This document shows, piece by piece, positions 1 to 5,491 of a stretch of DNA of 8,232 bases. The first letter of the stretch is position 1. Every line of letters starts with the position of its first letter. Below the pieces are notes generated by a model. It worked only from the letters and a program-made list of their open reading frames with translations, did not search any database and had not been told where the DNA came from. This DNA is from CAZYWA01 sp964650975 [NCBI: uncultured bacterium] (GTDB lineage: Bacteria; JADJOY01). Where the stretch lies: NCBI GenBank assembly GCA_964650975.1, contig CAZYWA010000360.1, positions 1 through 8,232 on the forward strand, given 5' to 3'. The position numbers and the translations under genes are program-made.

Positions 1-2529
1 GTCGCCGATCCCATTGTTGTTGACATCAGCCTGGTCCGGATTGACCATGTTCCAGCAGTTGTCGCCGATCTTGTTCGGTTGGGATACGTCGTAGTCCAGG
101 ATGCCATCGCCGTCCGTGTCCGTGGTGCGCCTCACGGTCAAGTAGATCTCGTATTGGTTCGCCGAGGATCCTTGGTCCGAGAGGAAGTACAACTTCGAGC
201 CATTGGGAGACAGCGCGGGCTGGATCTGATTGCTCGACGGTGAGTTGACGGGCGCCGGGAGCGGGAGGGGATCTCCCCAACTTTCGCCCGTCCAGTTCGC
301 GCGGTAGATCTGCCATGTACCGCCCGATTCGCGTCTCGCGAAATAGAGGCGCTTGCCGTCGGGCGTCAGGTACGGAAATCGCTCGTCTGATGCGCTATTG
401 ACCGGTTGCCCAAGATTCGACGCGTTGGCCCATTGTCCGAGAACGCGTTGTTGGACGTACAGATCCCACCCACCGAATCCACCTCGGTTCGATGAAAACA
501 AGAGCGTCGTGCCGTCGGAGCCAAGAGCGGGATCGGTCTCGTCGAGACCACTATTCGCGCCTGGCTGTTCGGTCAAGGGTGCCCAACCAGCCCCGGTCGT
601 GGACGAGAACCACAAGTTCTGGGAATTTCCCGGGCTCGAGTTCGGAAGCGCGACTAGCATCGTGGACATGGACCCGTCGAACGTAATGCCGCTGATCGAC
701 TGACCATTCGGCGGCGTCCCCATCGCTTGCGGAAGTTGCCAGAACGGAGCACTGAACGCTCCACTGCCTGCGTGGAGGCTCGTGTAGGCGACGCTGCTCA
801 CTACGAGAGCAATGGACTGGTCATCGAGTGCTACGATGTCTTGGGCAGTGCCGCCCGTGTCTATCGCCGGAGCGAGGCTCACCGGGGGAACCCAGTTATC
901 GGCATCCCCAGGGTCGACGGTGATCTCAAGTGAGCTCGACGCCGTCCCGCCGTTTCCAGTGCACGTGAGAACATAGGTGGTGTTCTGAGCAGGCTTCACC
1001 ACGAGAGGACCGCCCGAAGTCCCCTTTCCACCCGTCCACCCGCCCGAAGCGGTGCAAGAACTCGCATAGCTCGATGTCCAGTTCAGCGAGCTTGATTGCC
1101 CTTCGACGATCGCTGGCGGCATCGCAGTCAAGGTTACGGTCGGTACTGGCGGTACGACGGTAACCGTCGTGGATGCAGCTCCGGCTCCGCCGGCTCCCGT
1201 ACAGGACAACGAGTAGGTCGCTGTCGTGGAGGGCATCACCGTCGCCGTGCCCGACGGTGGCCTTGGTCCGGACCAAGCGTTGCTGGCGGTGCAGCCGGTC
1301 GCGTTCGATGAGGCCCATGTCAGCGTGCTGGATGTCCCAGATGGTATCTGCGACGGCGATGCGGAAAAGGAGACGGTCGGCGCGGGAATCACGTTCACCG
1401 ATGCGCTGCGGGTGACTTGCTGATCCAGCGAATTCCAGCAGGTCAATACATAGTTCGAGGTGGTGGCTGGTCCGACCGCCTGAACTCCCGATAGCTCCTT
1501 TGCGCCCGACCAAGCGCCGCTCGCGCTGCAGCCCACAGCACCCGTCGAGGACCAGCTCAGATTGCTCGATTGGCCAACGCCGATCGTGGTGGGATCTGCA
1601 GAAAACGTCAGCGGCGGCGGTGGAACCACGGTTACGGTCGCGGTTTGCCGCACAGTTTGACCGACCGCATTCGCACAGGTCAGGACATAGGTCGACGTAT
1701 GGTCGGGCGTGACGTTCAGCGAACCGGTAAGGGCCAGCGGACCGCCCCAATCGGCGCTCGCGCCGCAACTCGTGGCATTCGTGGATGACCAGGTGAGCGT
1801 GCTCGCTTGCCCAGCGCCAATGATGCCCGGATCTGCATAAATCGACGCACCCGGAGGCGGCACAACCGTGACTGCGATGCTGTTTTGGATGGTGTCGTTC
1901 GTCGCATTCGAACAAGTTAGGACGTAGGTCGAGTTCTTGACCGGGCTGACGACTTCCGAGCCGTTCGGCACGGACTTCGGTCCGGACCAATCTCCGCTCG
2001 CGACGCAACTCGTGGCATCCGTGGTGGACCACGAGACCCTCGTGGACTGGCCCACACCAATCGTTCCCGAAGATACCGAGAGGTTCAGTTTCGGAGGCGA
2101 CACTGTCACCTTGACGGTGTTCGATGCGTCGCACCAGAACGTATTGGGCGGATTCTCCACAAAGAGGCAATCCGCCGTGTAGGTCGTAGTGGCACTCGGA
2201 GTGGCGCACCACGAAATTCCGTCTGGACAGTGCGGTGCAGCCGGCTTGAGGCTGCACCCGCCGAACTGCAGCATCGGATTATTGATGATCCAGTGGGCGG
2301 TGATGATCGTTTGCTCGCCTGCCTCGATGGTGCGAGGCTGCGCCGAGACTTCGTAGACGTCGGCGTACCAAGTGCAGTTTCCGTTCGCGGCGGCGGCAGT
2401 GTCCGCCGCCGGCACCACGTGAATTGCTAGTGCGAGTATGAGTGCGGAGAACAGCCCTCGGGCGATGCGTCTGGTCCCGTCCGGAACCGCGCCCGGGCCC
2501 GTTGCGTATCTCGCAGTCAGTGCCTTCAT
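1..2529 (-). CDS. Secreted multidomain protein: Ig-like repeats, PD40 propeller repeats, TSP3 Ca-binding motif (3' end outside window)
   Basis: One uninterrupted minus-strand frame of 843 codons starts at ATG 2529 and is still open at the left edge. The ATG is the first start after an in-frame stop and is followed by a basic segment (TRRIARG) and a hydrophobic stretch (LFSALILALAIHVVPAAD), so a Sec signal peptide with cleavage near residues 40-44 is likely. Residues ~50-140 form a Cys-rich degenerate first module. Residues 144-538 are five Ig-like repeats of ~80 residues. Residues ~660-800 hold three PD40-type propeller repeats (DPALGSDGTTLLFSSNRGG, FPYLTPDGKRLYFAR, QPALSPNGSKLYFLSD). From residue 804 comes an Asp-rich thrombospondin type 3 motif (DTDGDGILD, then DNCWNMVNPDQADVNNNGIGD as its second part). 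Such architectures occur in exported or surface proteins that bind partners or carbohydrate. No catalytic domain is visible, so the function is unknown. The ribosome-binding site is weak. The exact protein length is unknown because the 3' end lies outside the window. Confidence 0.9.
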   Translation of the reverse strand, partial: MKALTARYATGPGAVPDGTRRIARGLFSALILALAIHVVPAADTAAAANGNCTWYADVYEVSAQPRTIEAGEQTIITAHWIINNPMLQFGGCSLKPAAPHCPDGISWCATPSATTTYTADCLFVENPPNTFWCDASNTVKVTVSPPKLNLSVSSGTIGVGQSTRVSWSTTDATSCVASGDWSGPKSVPNGSEVVSPVKNSTYVLTCSNATNDTIQNSIAVTVVPPPGASIYADPGIIGAGQASTLTWSSTNATSCGASADWGGPLALTGSLNVTPDHTSTYVLTCANAVGQTVRQTATVTVVPPPPLTFSADPTTIGVGQSSNLSWSSTGAVGCSASGAWSGAKELSGVQAVGPATTSNYVLTCWNSLDQQVTRSASVNVIPAPTVSFSASPSQIPSGTSSTLTWASSNATGCTASNAWSGPRPPSGTATVMPSTTATYSLSCTGAGGAGAASTTVTVVPPVPTVTLTAMPPAIVEGQSSSLNWTSSYASSCTASGGWTGGKGTSGGPLVVKPAQNTTYVLTCTGNGGTASSSLEITVDPGDADNWVPPVSLAPAIDTGGTAQDIVALDDQSIALVVSSVAYTSLHAGSGAFSAPFWQLPQAMGTPPNGQSISGITFDGSMSTMLVALPNSSPGNSQNLWFSSTTGAGWAPLTEQPGANSGLDETDPALGSDGTTLLFSSNRGGFGGWDLYVQQRVLGQWANASNLGQPVNSASDERFPYLTPDGKRLYFARRESGGTWQIYRANWTGESWGDPLPLPAPVNSPSSNQIQPALSPNGSKLYFLSDQGSSANQYEIYLTVRRTTDTDGDGILDYDVSQPNKIGDNCWNMVNPDQADVNNNGIGD
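916..2100 (-). repeat. Five tandem ~240-bp repeats encoding Ig-like domains
   Basis: The repeats begin near residues 144, 224, 304, 384 and 464 of the secreted protein. The Gly-Gln (or Gly-Thr) landmark recurs at residues 160, 240, 319, 398 and 477, a period of 79-80 residues. Each repeat reads: a short Pro-rich linker, an S-x-[DS]-P strand, GxGQS, a WSS-NATSC-ASG-WSG core, TYVLTC, then a VTV(V)P end. The two Cys per repeat (in the TSC and LTC motifs) could form an intradomain disulfide, which fits an exported protein. The copies have diverged, so this is an old domain expansion and not a recent DNA duplication. Confidence 0.85.
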
Positions 2530-2710
2530 CGAACCTGGATCCGATGGGGGGCCGGCTCAACAGACGCCCTCATCGAGTAGCGGCCGGGTAGCGCGAAGAT
2601 CGGGTCGTCGGCGAAGCGGGGGGCGCTCACCAGCCAGAGATGTCGCCGATCATGAGTAAATCACCCAATCGGGTGTTTGCGCAACCGCGCGGCGCCCGGA
2701 TAGTCGGGCG
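2530..2710. promoter_or_regulatory. Divergent intergenic region between the secreted protein and the XRE regulator
   Basis: These 181 bases separate the start of the minus-strand secreted protein (2529) from the plus-strand XRE gene (2711). No supported gene lies here. The right part holds the palindrome at 2662-2675 and a possible promoter for the XRE gene, with TTGCGC at 2677-2682, a 16-nt spacer and GATAGT at 2699-2704. No convincing promoter was found for the minus-strand gene. Confidence 0.5.
2662..2675. promoter_or_regulatory. Perfect inverted repeat CACCC-AATC-GGGTG, candidate operator
   Basis: Two 5-bp arms around a 4-bp centre form a 14-bp dyad just upstream of the possible -35 box and 36 nt before the XRE start. 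Short dyads of this size next to XRE genes commonly serve as autoregulatory operators. Assignment to this regulator is inferred from position only. A second copy was not found in the window. Confidence 0.4.
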
Positions 2711-3049
2711 GTGGCGCCGTTCGACGAATTCCACGCGAGATTCAGGAAGCAGATCCGCGAGTTGCGCATCGAGCGCGGCTTTCGGCAGCAGGATCTGGAC
2801 GAGCGCGGCATCAGCCTGCGCACCGTGCAGCAAATGGAGGAAGGTCGTCGGCTACCGCGGCTCGACACACTCTTCGCCCTCGCGGCCTCGCTCAACGTCG
2901 AGGTGGCTGACCTTTTTCACTTCCGGGGGGACAATCAGGACAATCCAGCCGCCACCGGCCGCGGCGGACGCCGCGTGCGCGGTAAGCCGGCGGGAGCACC
3001 GTCAACGCCTGTTCCGGCTCGGGCTCGCGAGCGGCGGCCGCGCCGGTAA
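2711..3049 (+). CDS. Small XRE-family (Cro/C1-type) transcriptional regulator
   Basis: A 112-residue protein starting at GTG 2711, the first usable start after an in-frame stop at 2657-2659. Residues ~10-70 form a Cro/C1-type helix-turn-helix: FRKQIRELRIERGFRQQDLD, then the recognition-helix region ISLRTVQQMEEGRRLP, then LDTLFALAASLNVEVADLF, the typical last two helices. The tail from residue ~73 is Gly/Arg/Pro-rich, probably disordered and basic. The protein would bind DNA as a dimer. The adjacent dyad at 2662-2675 suggests autoregulation and possibly control of the divergent secreted-protein gene. The possible -10 box ends 6 nt before the GTG, so the transcript may be leaderless. No toxin partner follows directly. 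Confidence 0.8.
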   Translation: MAPFDEFHARFRKQIRELRIERGFRQQDLDERGISLRTVQQMEEGRRLPRLDTLFALAASLNVEVADLFHFRGDNQDNPAATGRGGRRVRGKPAGAPSTPVPARARERRPRR

Positions 3050-3193
3050 GAAAGGCGGATCGGAACCCTACCCCGGTTCGCTCCTCGCAGCGCTGAACAC
3101 CCGAATGACGAGGCGATTACCGCGACTTCGCACTCCTTGTCAACCTCGAAAATCGACGCTCTCGCAACGCATGGATATTCAACACGAATACCG
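3050..3193. other. Non-coding stretch after the XRE gene
   Basis: No reading frame here has protein-like composition or a recognisable motif. Longer frames that cross it are out-of-frame shadows of the XRE gene or low-complexity Arg/Ser-rich translations. Together with the hairpin and the next stretch it makes about 500 bases without an intact gene. Confidence 0.5.
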
Positions 3194-3253
3194 GCTCCCT
3201 CATTCGGTGACCTGAGTGCAAATCGGAGCACTCGGATCACCGCATGAGGGAGC
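3194..3253 (+). terminator. Long hairpin (26-nt arms, 8-nt loop) followed by TTTT
   Basis: The left arm (3194-3219) and right arm (3228-3253) are reverse complements at 23 of 26 positions, around the loop AAATCGGA. The arms begin and end in GCTCCCTCAT and ATGAGGGAGC. TTTT follows at 3254-3257 on the plus strand, so it could end transcription from the XRE gene, whose stop lies ~145 nt upstream. The arm is longer than a usual intrinsic terminator and the T-run is short. A miniature mobile element, a structured RNA or a protein-binding dyad are alternatives. Confidence 0.5.
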
Positions 3254-3557
3254 TTTTGCGCGCGCGGTGGGCTGCGCGCGGTAGATGACTCGGAAGCGGG
3301 CGAGCGGCTAGTCCACGTCCGCGCCGTCGTCCGAGAAGGTGTAGCTCGACTTGTGCCAGCCGAGCTGGACCCTTCCCGAGGGTCCGTTCCGCGGCATCGT
3401 TAGTTAGTTACCATCCAGAAACCGCCAATTCTGAGCGGCTCCCGACGTCCGGATGCGTAAAGGCAGGACATTTTCGACGAAGCAGAGCGAGGCCGGCGGA
3501 GCGGAAGCGCGCGGATTTTGCGCTTGCCACCGACTGCGGGACACCTCTCCCGCCCGA
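3254..3557. other. Gene-poor segment with a tetranucleotide repeat and probable IS end
   Basis: No supported gene. A 29-codon minus-strand frame (3397 to 3308) with a stop just upstream is too short to call. GTTA is repeated three times at 3399-3410. The bases just to its right (ATCCAGAAACCGCC, 3413-3426) lie beyond the 3' end of the minus-strand transposase remnant and may be the terminal inverted repeat of that insertion sequence. No matching opposite end was found in the window, so this is only a suggestion. Confidence 0.3.
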
Positions 3558-3740
3558 TCATGGCATGCGGTGCGAGCGACTCGGCCAGCGCTGCGCGGCG
3601 AGGACGTGCCGAGCCAGCACCAATGGATTCGCGGCAAGGATCGACACCCACGCGTAGGCCTGAAACGACGCGAAGCCACGCCTCATCCAGCATATGAGAC
3701 CGATGCAGCGCTTGAGGAACGAGATCGAGCCTTCGATGGG
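3558..3740 (-). pseudogene. C-terminal remnant of a DDE transposase (ISNCY/IS1182-like)
   Basis: Reading the minus strand from 3740 to the stop at 3558-3560 gives about 60 residues resembling the C-terminal end of IS transposases with an IExxISFLKR signature: IEGSISFLKRCIGL, then RRGFASFQAYAWVSILAAN, then LVLARHVLA. In related transposases this segment contains the last catalytic Glu (here in PIEG) and the closing helices. No start or N-terminal part is present in this frame. The upstream end abuts a different transposase remnant. Family assignment is from recalled motifs, so the exact IS family is uncertain. The fragment cannot be active alone. Confidence 0.5.
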
Positions 3741-4061
3741 TGCCGGCGTCGCGACGCACCTTGCGGGCGAGTGCCGCCACCGGTTCGCGCTGGCCCGTGG
3801 TGCGCCGGCAGTACCAGCGCTCGATCGTGGAAAGGCCGAAGCGGGCCGGCTCGCCGGCCGAGGGGTGGCGCCAGGTTTGGCAGCGAGCTCGGCGAGCTGC
3901 GCTTGTTGGAGCTGGCCTTTCTGGGTGCAGAAGGCGGCGATTCAGCCGCTGGGTCGCTTCGACCCGGTGCTGCCGTTTTCCCCCCGGCCGGATCGAGCGA
4001 CACGGCATGCCACGGCACGCTGTCGCTCCTCGCGGGCCGGTAGTGGGTCAGTTTGAGCCAT
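3741..4061 (-). pseudogene. N-terminal remnant of an IS481/IS3-like transposase, frameshifted
   Basis: A plausible start is ATG 4061 (MAQTDPLPAREERQRAV), but this frame stops near residue 40. Protein-like sequence then continues in a second frame (IAAFCTQKGQLQQAQLAELA) and a third (RFGLSTIERWYCRR, then EPVAALARKVRRDAG). The last part matches the helix-turn-helix/linker region of IS481-like DDE transposases as I recall them. At least two frameshifts separate the pieces, and the catalytic DDE core is absent because the sequence switches to another transposase at about 3741. It is a decayed remnant. Plus-strand frames over the same bases are Arg/Gly/Pro-rich shadows. Confidence 0.5.
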
Positions 4062-4104
4062 GAGCGCGGGCTCGGTTGGCACGGATGCTTGAGCGGACTA
4101 GCTT

Positions 4105-4468
4105 TCATCGCCGAAGGAACCGCGTCAGCCTGACAGGCCATTCCAACGGCCTTTTGACGTCGAGGGCGAACACCAGGGCAGCGATCATCAGGTAGGCGAA
4201 CAGAGATGCCAGAGCTAAGCCGAGCGCGATCCCGATGATCTGGGACACGTACTCGGATGTCGCGACGAATCTCTGCCCAAGGCAGCGCTTGCACGTCTGG
4301 AAGCGCTCCGGTAGTGAGCGGGGCGCTCCCTTGCATGAGGCGCAAGTGAAGCGAGTTATGTAGCCATCGTAGCCAGTCTCTTCTTGGATCTCGCCCCTAT
4401 CTATCTAAGCAAGTCGCACATCTTTCTATGGGAACCTGGCCGCGCCCCCAGCAGGTCAGACACCGCAT
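4105..4468 (-). pseudogene. Zinc-ribbon membrane protein interrupted by a 4-bp tandem duplication
   Basis: From ATG 4468 the minus strand encodes 23 residues with two CxxC pairs (MRCLTCWGRG, then ERCATCLDR) and stops at 4397-4399. An overlapping frame continues to the stop at 4105-4107 with two more CxxC pairs (FTCASCKG, FQTCKRCLGQ), one strong membrane segment (IIGIALGLALASLFAYLMIA plus AALVFAL) and a basic tail. Removing one GATA from the repeated TTAGATAGATAGG joins the frames into an intact 119-residue protein: Cys pairs at 3/6, 17/20, 41/44 and 58/61, membrane helix ~76-101. That is the layout of a small inner-membrane protein with two N-terminal zinc ribbons. Function is not recognised. 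The second frame has no good start of its own, so it needs the first. The state may be a true pseudogene, a slippage-switchable gene or a programmed +1 shift at AGA-TAG-G. It is divergent from the gene at 4521. Confidence 0.7.
4397..4407. repeat. CTAT tetranucleotide repeat at the zinc-ribbon frameshift
   Basis: The plus strand reads CTATCTATCTA, about 2.75 units. A change of one unit restores the reading frame of the minus-strand zinc-ribbon gene, so the frameshift most simply arose by replication slippage here. Confidence 0.75.
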
Positions 4469-4485
4469 GATGTTTTGAGCCCGCC

Positions 4486-4515
4486 TTGCGAAATCCCCAG
4501 CCGCCGTCATATCCT
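4486..4515 (+). promoter_or_regulatory. Probable sigma-70-type promoter with leaderless geometry
   Basis: TTGCGA at 4486-4491 and TATCCT at 4510-4515 are separated by 18 nt. The -10 box ends 5 nt before ATG 4521, so transcription would begin at or next to the start codon. No Shine-Dalgarno sequence precedes this ATG, which agrees with a leaderless mRNA. Confidence 0.45.
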
Positions 4516-4520
4516 ACGGC

Positions 4521-4790
4521 ATGCCTAATCGCTCAAGCAAGGCCAAGAACCCTCGCGACCCAAACCAACTCGCCGCCGCCATCGTGAACGCGGCAACCGC
4601 CGACGCTCAGGCGGCTGGAGAATCGCCGCCGGTCGAGCCCGCGGACCCCGTGAAGGCTGCCGCCGCGCTGCTCGGGCGGAAGGGTGGGCTTCGGGGTGGG
4701 CCCGCTCGGGCAAAGAACCTCTCGAAGCGGCGGCGCATCCAGATCGCCAAGGAGGGCGCCCGCGCCAGGTGGGCGAAAGCAAAGGAATAA
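4521..4790 (+). CDS. Small basic GG-rich conserved protein, first gene of the ImmA/IrrE cassette
   Basis: An 89-residue protein of unknown function. It has two conserved-looking blocks: NPRDPNQLAAAIVNAAT (residues 10-26) and, after a Pro/Ala-rich linker, LLGRKGGLRGGPARAKNLS followed by KRRRIQIAKEGARARW (residues 50-84). The second block, with repeated Gly-Gly and many Lys/Arg ending in ARW, occurs in numerous small bacterial proteins and suggests nucleic-acid binding, though I know of no proven role. I recall similar proteins beside XRE-ImmA/IrrE genes, as here. The start lacks a Shine-Dalgarno site and follows a promoter-like element directly. An 87-nt gap with its own possible promoter separates it from the next gene. 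Confidence 0.75.
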   Translation: MPNRSSKAKNPRDPNQLAAAIVNAATADAQAAGESPPVEPADPVKAAAALLGRKGGLRGGPARAKNLSKRRRIQIAKEGARARWAKAKE

Positions 4791-4809
4791 TCCACAGGAA
4801 TATTTTGTG

Positions 4810-4837
4810 TTGCTTCTGCGCGATTCGATGGTATCCT
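4810..4837 (+). promoter_or_regulatory. Probable promoter for the two-gene metallopeptidase operon
   Basis: TTGCTT at 4810-4815, a 16-nt spacer and TATCCT at 4832-4837 lie upstream of the ATG at 4878. The -10 hexamer is identical to that before 4521, hinting at a shared sigma factor preference. Here a normal leader with GAGGAG (4863-4868) precedes the start. Confidence 0.5.
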
Positions 4838-4877
4838 CGCGACATTCAATGGGCTTCAGGCCCGAGGAGATGCCGCA

Positions 4878-5474
4878 ATGCCCAGCAAGGATGCCGCGAA
4901 AGAGTCTCTCGCCGAGTACGAAGAACGGCTGTACGGCTGCGTCTCTCGCGCGGTCCGGCGCTGGTTCATCGAGATTGCGCCGCGCATTGCGACTGCCTCA
5001 AAGCGCCTGCGGGCATCGGCGATCTGTGACCTGATCGGCGAAGAGGTCCGGAAGGAATTTGACGATGAGGACGGCATGCGCCTATTCGTCAAATACGAGC
5101 GCATCCTCGTCTCGATCGCTGGCGAGTTGGTCATCCGCTTCAAAAAGCTCGATCGCAGGTTCCGAACGGCCAACTACCCAACCCAGACCGCACTCCAATT
5201 CGACAACGCTCAGCCACCGCTCCCTCTCGGGATCGTGCCGCCAGGCGAACGCATCACGATCGGCTACAAGCTCGATCGTGCGGAGATCCAGCTTGAATCG
5301 GTCTGGGTACTCCAGCAGAGAGACGGCGGAATTGAATGGCTGTACCCGATTACGCCAACGCTCGCGGATGTGAAGCGCTTGCCGCAGCCCTCCAAGGAGG
5401 AGCGTCGGGTTACGGCCCGTCGCCAGCCGGCCGATACCAAGCGCAAGAAGAAGGACGGCGGGCAACCCGATTGA
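4878..5474 (+). CDS. Conserved protein of unknown function, paired with the XRE-ImmA/IrrE peptidase
   Basis: A 198-residue protein whose ATG is preceded by GAGGAG about 9 nt upstream. Residues ~8-95 are predicted mostly helical and charged (EERLYGCVSRAVRRWFIEI, RASAICDLIGEEVRKEFDDE). Residues ~100-160 look like a small beta domain containing LPLGIVPPGERITIGYKLDR and SVWVLQQRDGGIEWLYPI. The C-terminus from ~170 is Lys/Arg-rich and probably disordered. There is no signal peptide or membrane segment, so it is cytosolic. Its stop lies 17 nt before the start of the metallopeptidase gene, so the two are almost certainly cotranscribed. The pairing suggests a substrate, toxin or regulator cleaved or controlled by the ImmA/IrrE protein. 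I recall proteins with the PPxxxxxVGY-type segment in comparable loci, but no function is assigned. Confidence 0.8.
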   Translation: MPSKDAAKESLAEYEERLYGCVSRAVRRWFIEIAPRIATASKRLRASAICDLIGEEVRKEFDDEDGMRLFVKYERILVSIAGELVIRFKKLDRRFRTANYPTQTALQFDNAQPPLPLGIVPPGERITIGYKLDRAEIQLESVWVLQQRDGGIEWLYPITPTLADVKRLPQPSKEERRVTARRQPADTKRKKKDGGQPD

Positions 5475-5491
5475 GCATTCCTCGAGGTGCC

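Noticed and set aside
926-2257. Long minus-strand frame of 443 codons overlapping the secreted protein
   Set aside because: It is an out-of-frame shadow rich in Arg, His and Cys with no motif. The other minus-strand frame carries the signal peptide and repeats.
2640-3215. Plus-strand 191-codon frame over the XRE gene
   Set aside because: Ser/Arg-rich shadow. The XRE motif is in the frame beginning at 2711.
3308-3397. Minus-strand 29-codon frame (MPRNGPSGRVQLGWHKSSYT start)
   Set aside because: Too short to support. There is no clear ribosome-binding site and it is preceded at once by stops in the TAAC repeat. It might be the tail of a gene cut by the adjacent IS.
3453-4043. Plus-strand 196-codon frame
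   Set aside because: Low-complexity Arg/Gly/Ala composition. It is antisense to recognisable transposase fragments.
3683-4345. Minus-strand 220-codon frame spanning the zinc-ribbon gene and transposase remnant
   Set aside because: Pro/Arg/Ser-rich with no motif. The meaningful sequence in this interval lies in other frames.
5336-5491. Upstream in-frame ATG extending the metallopeptidase by 52 residues
   Set aside because: It would overlap the preceding gene extensively and adds Gly/Ala/Arg-rich sequence. ATG 5492 has a ribosome-binding site and begins just before the HTH.
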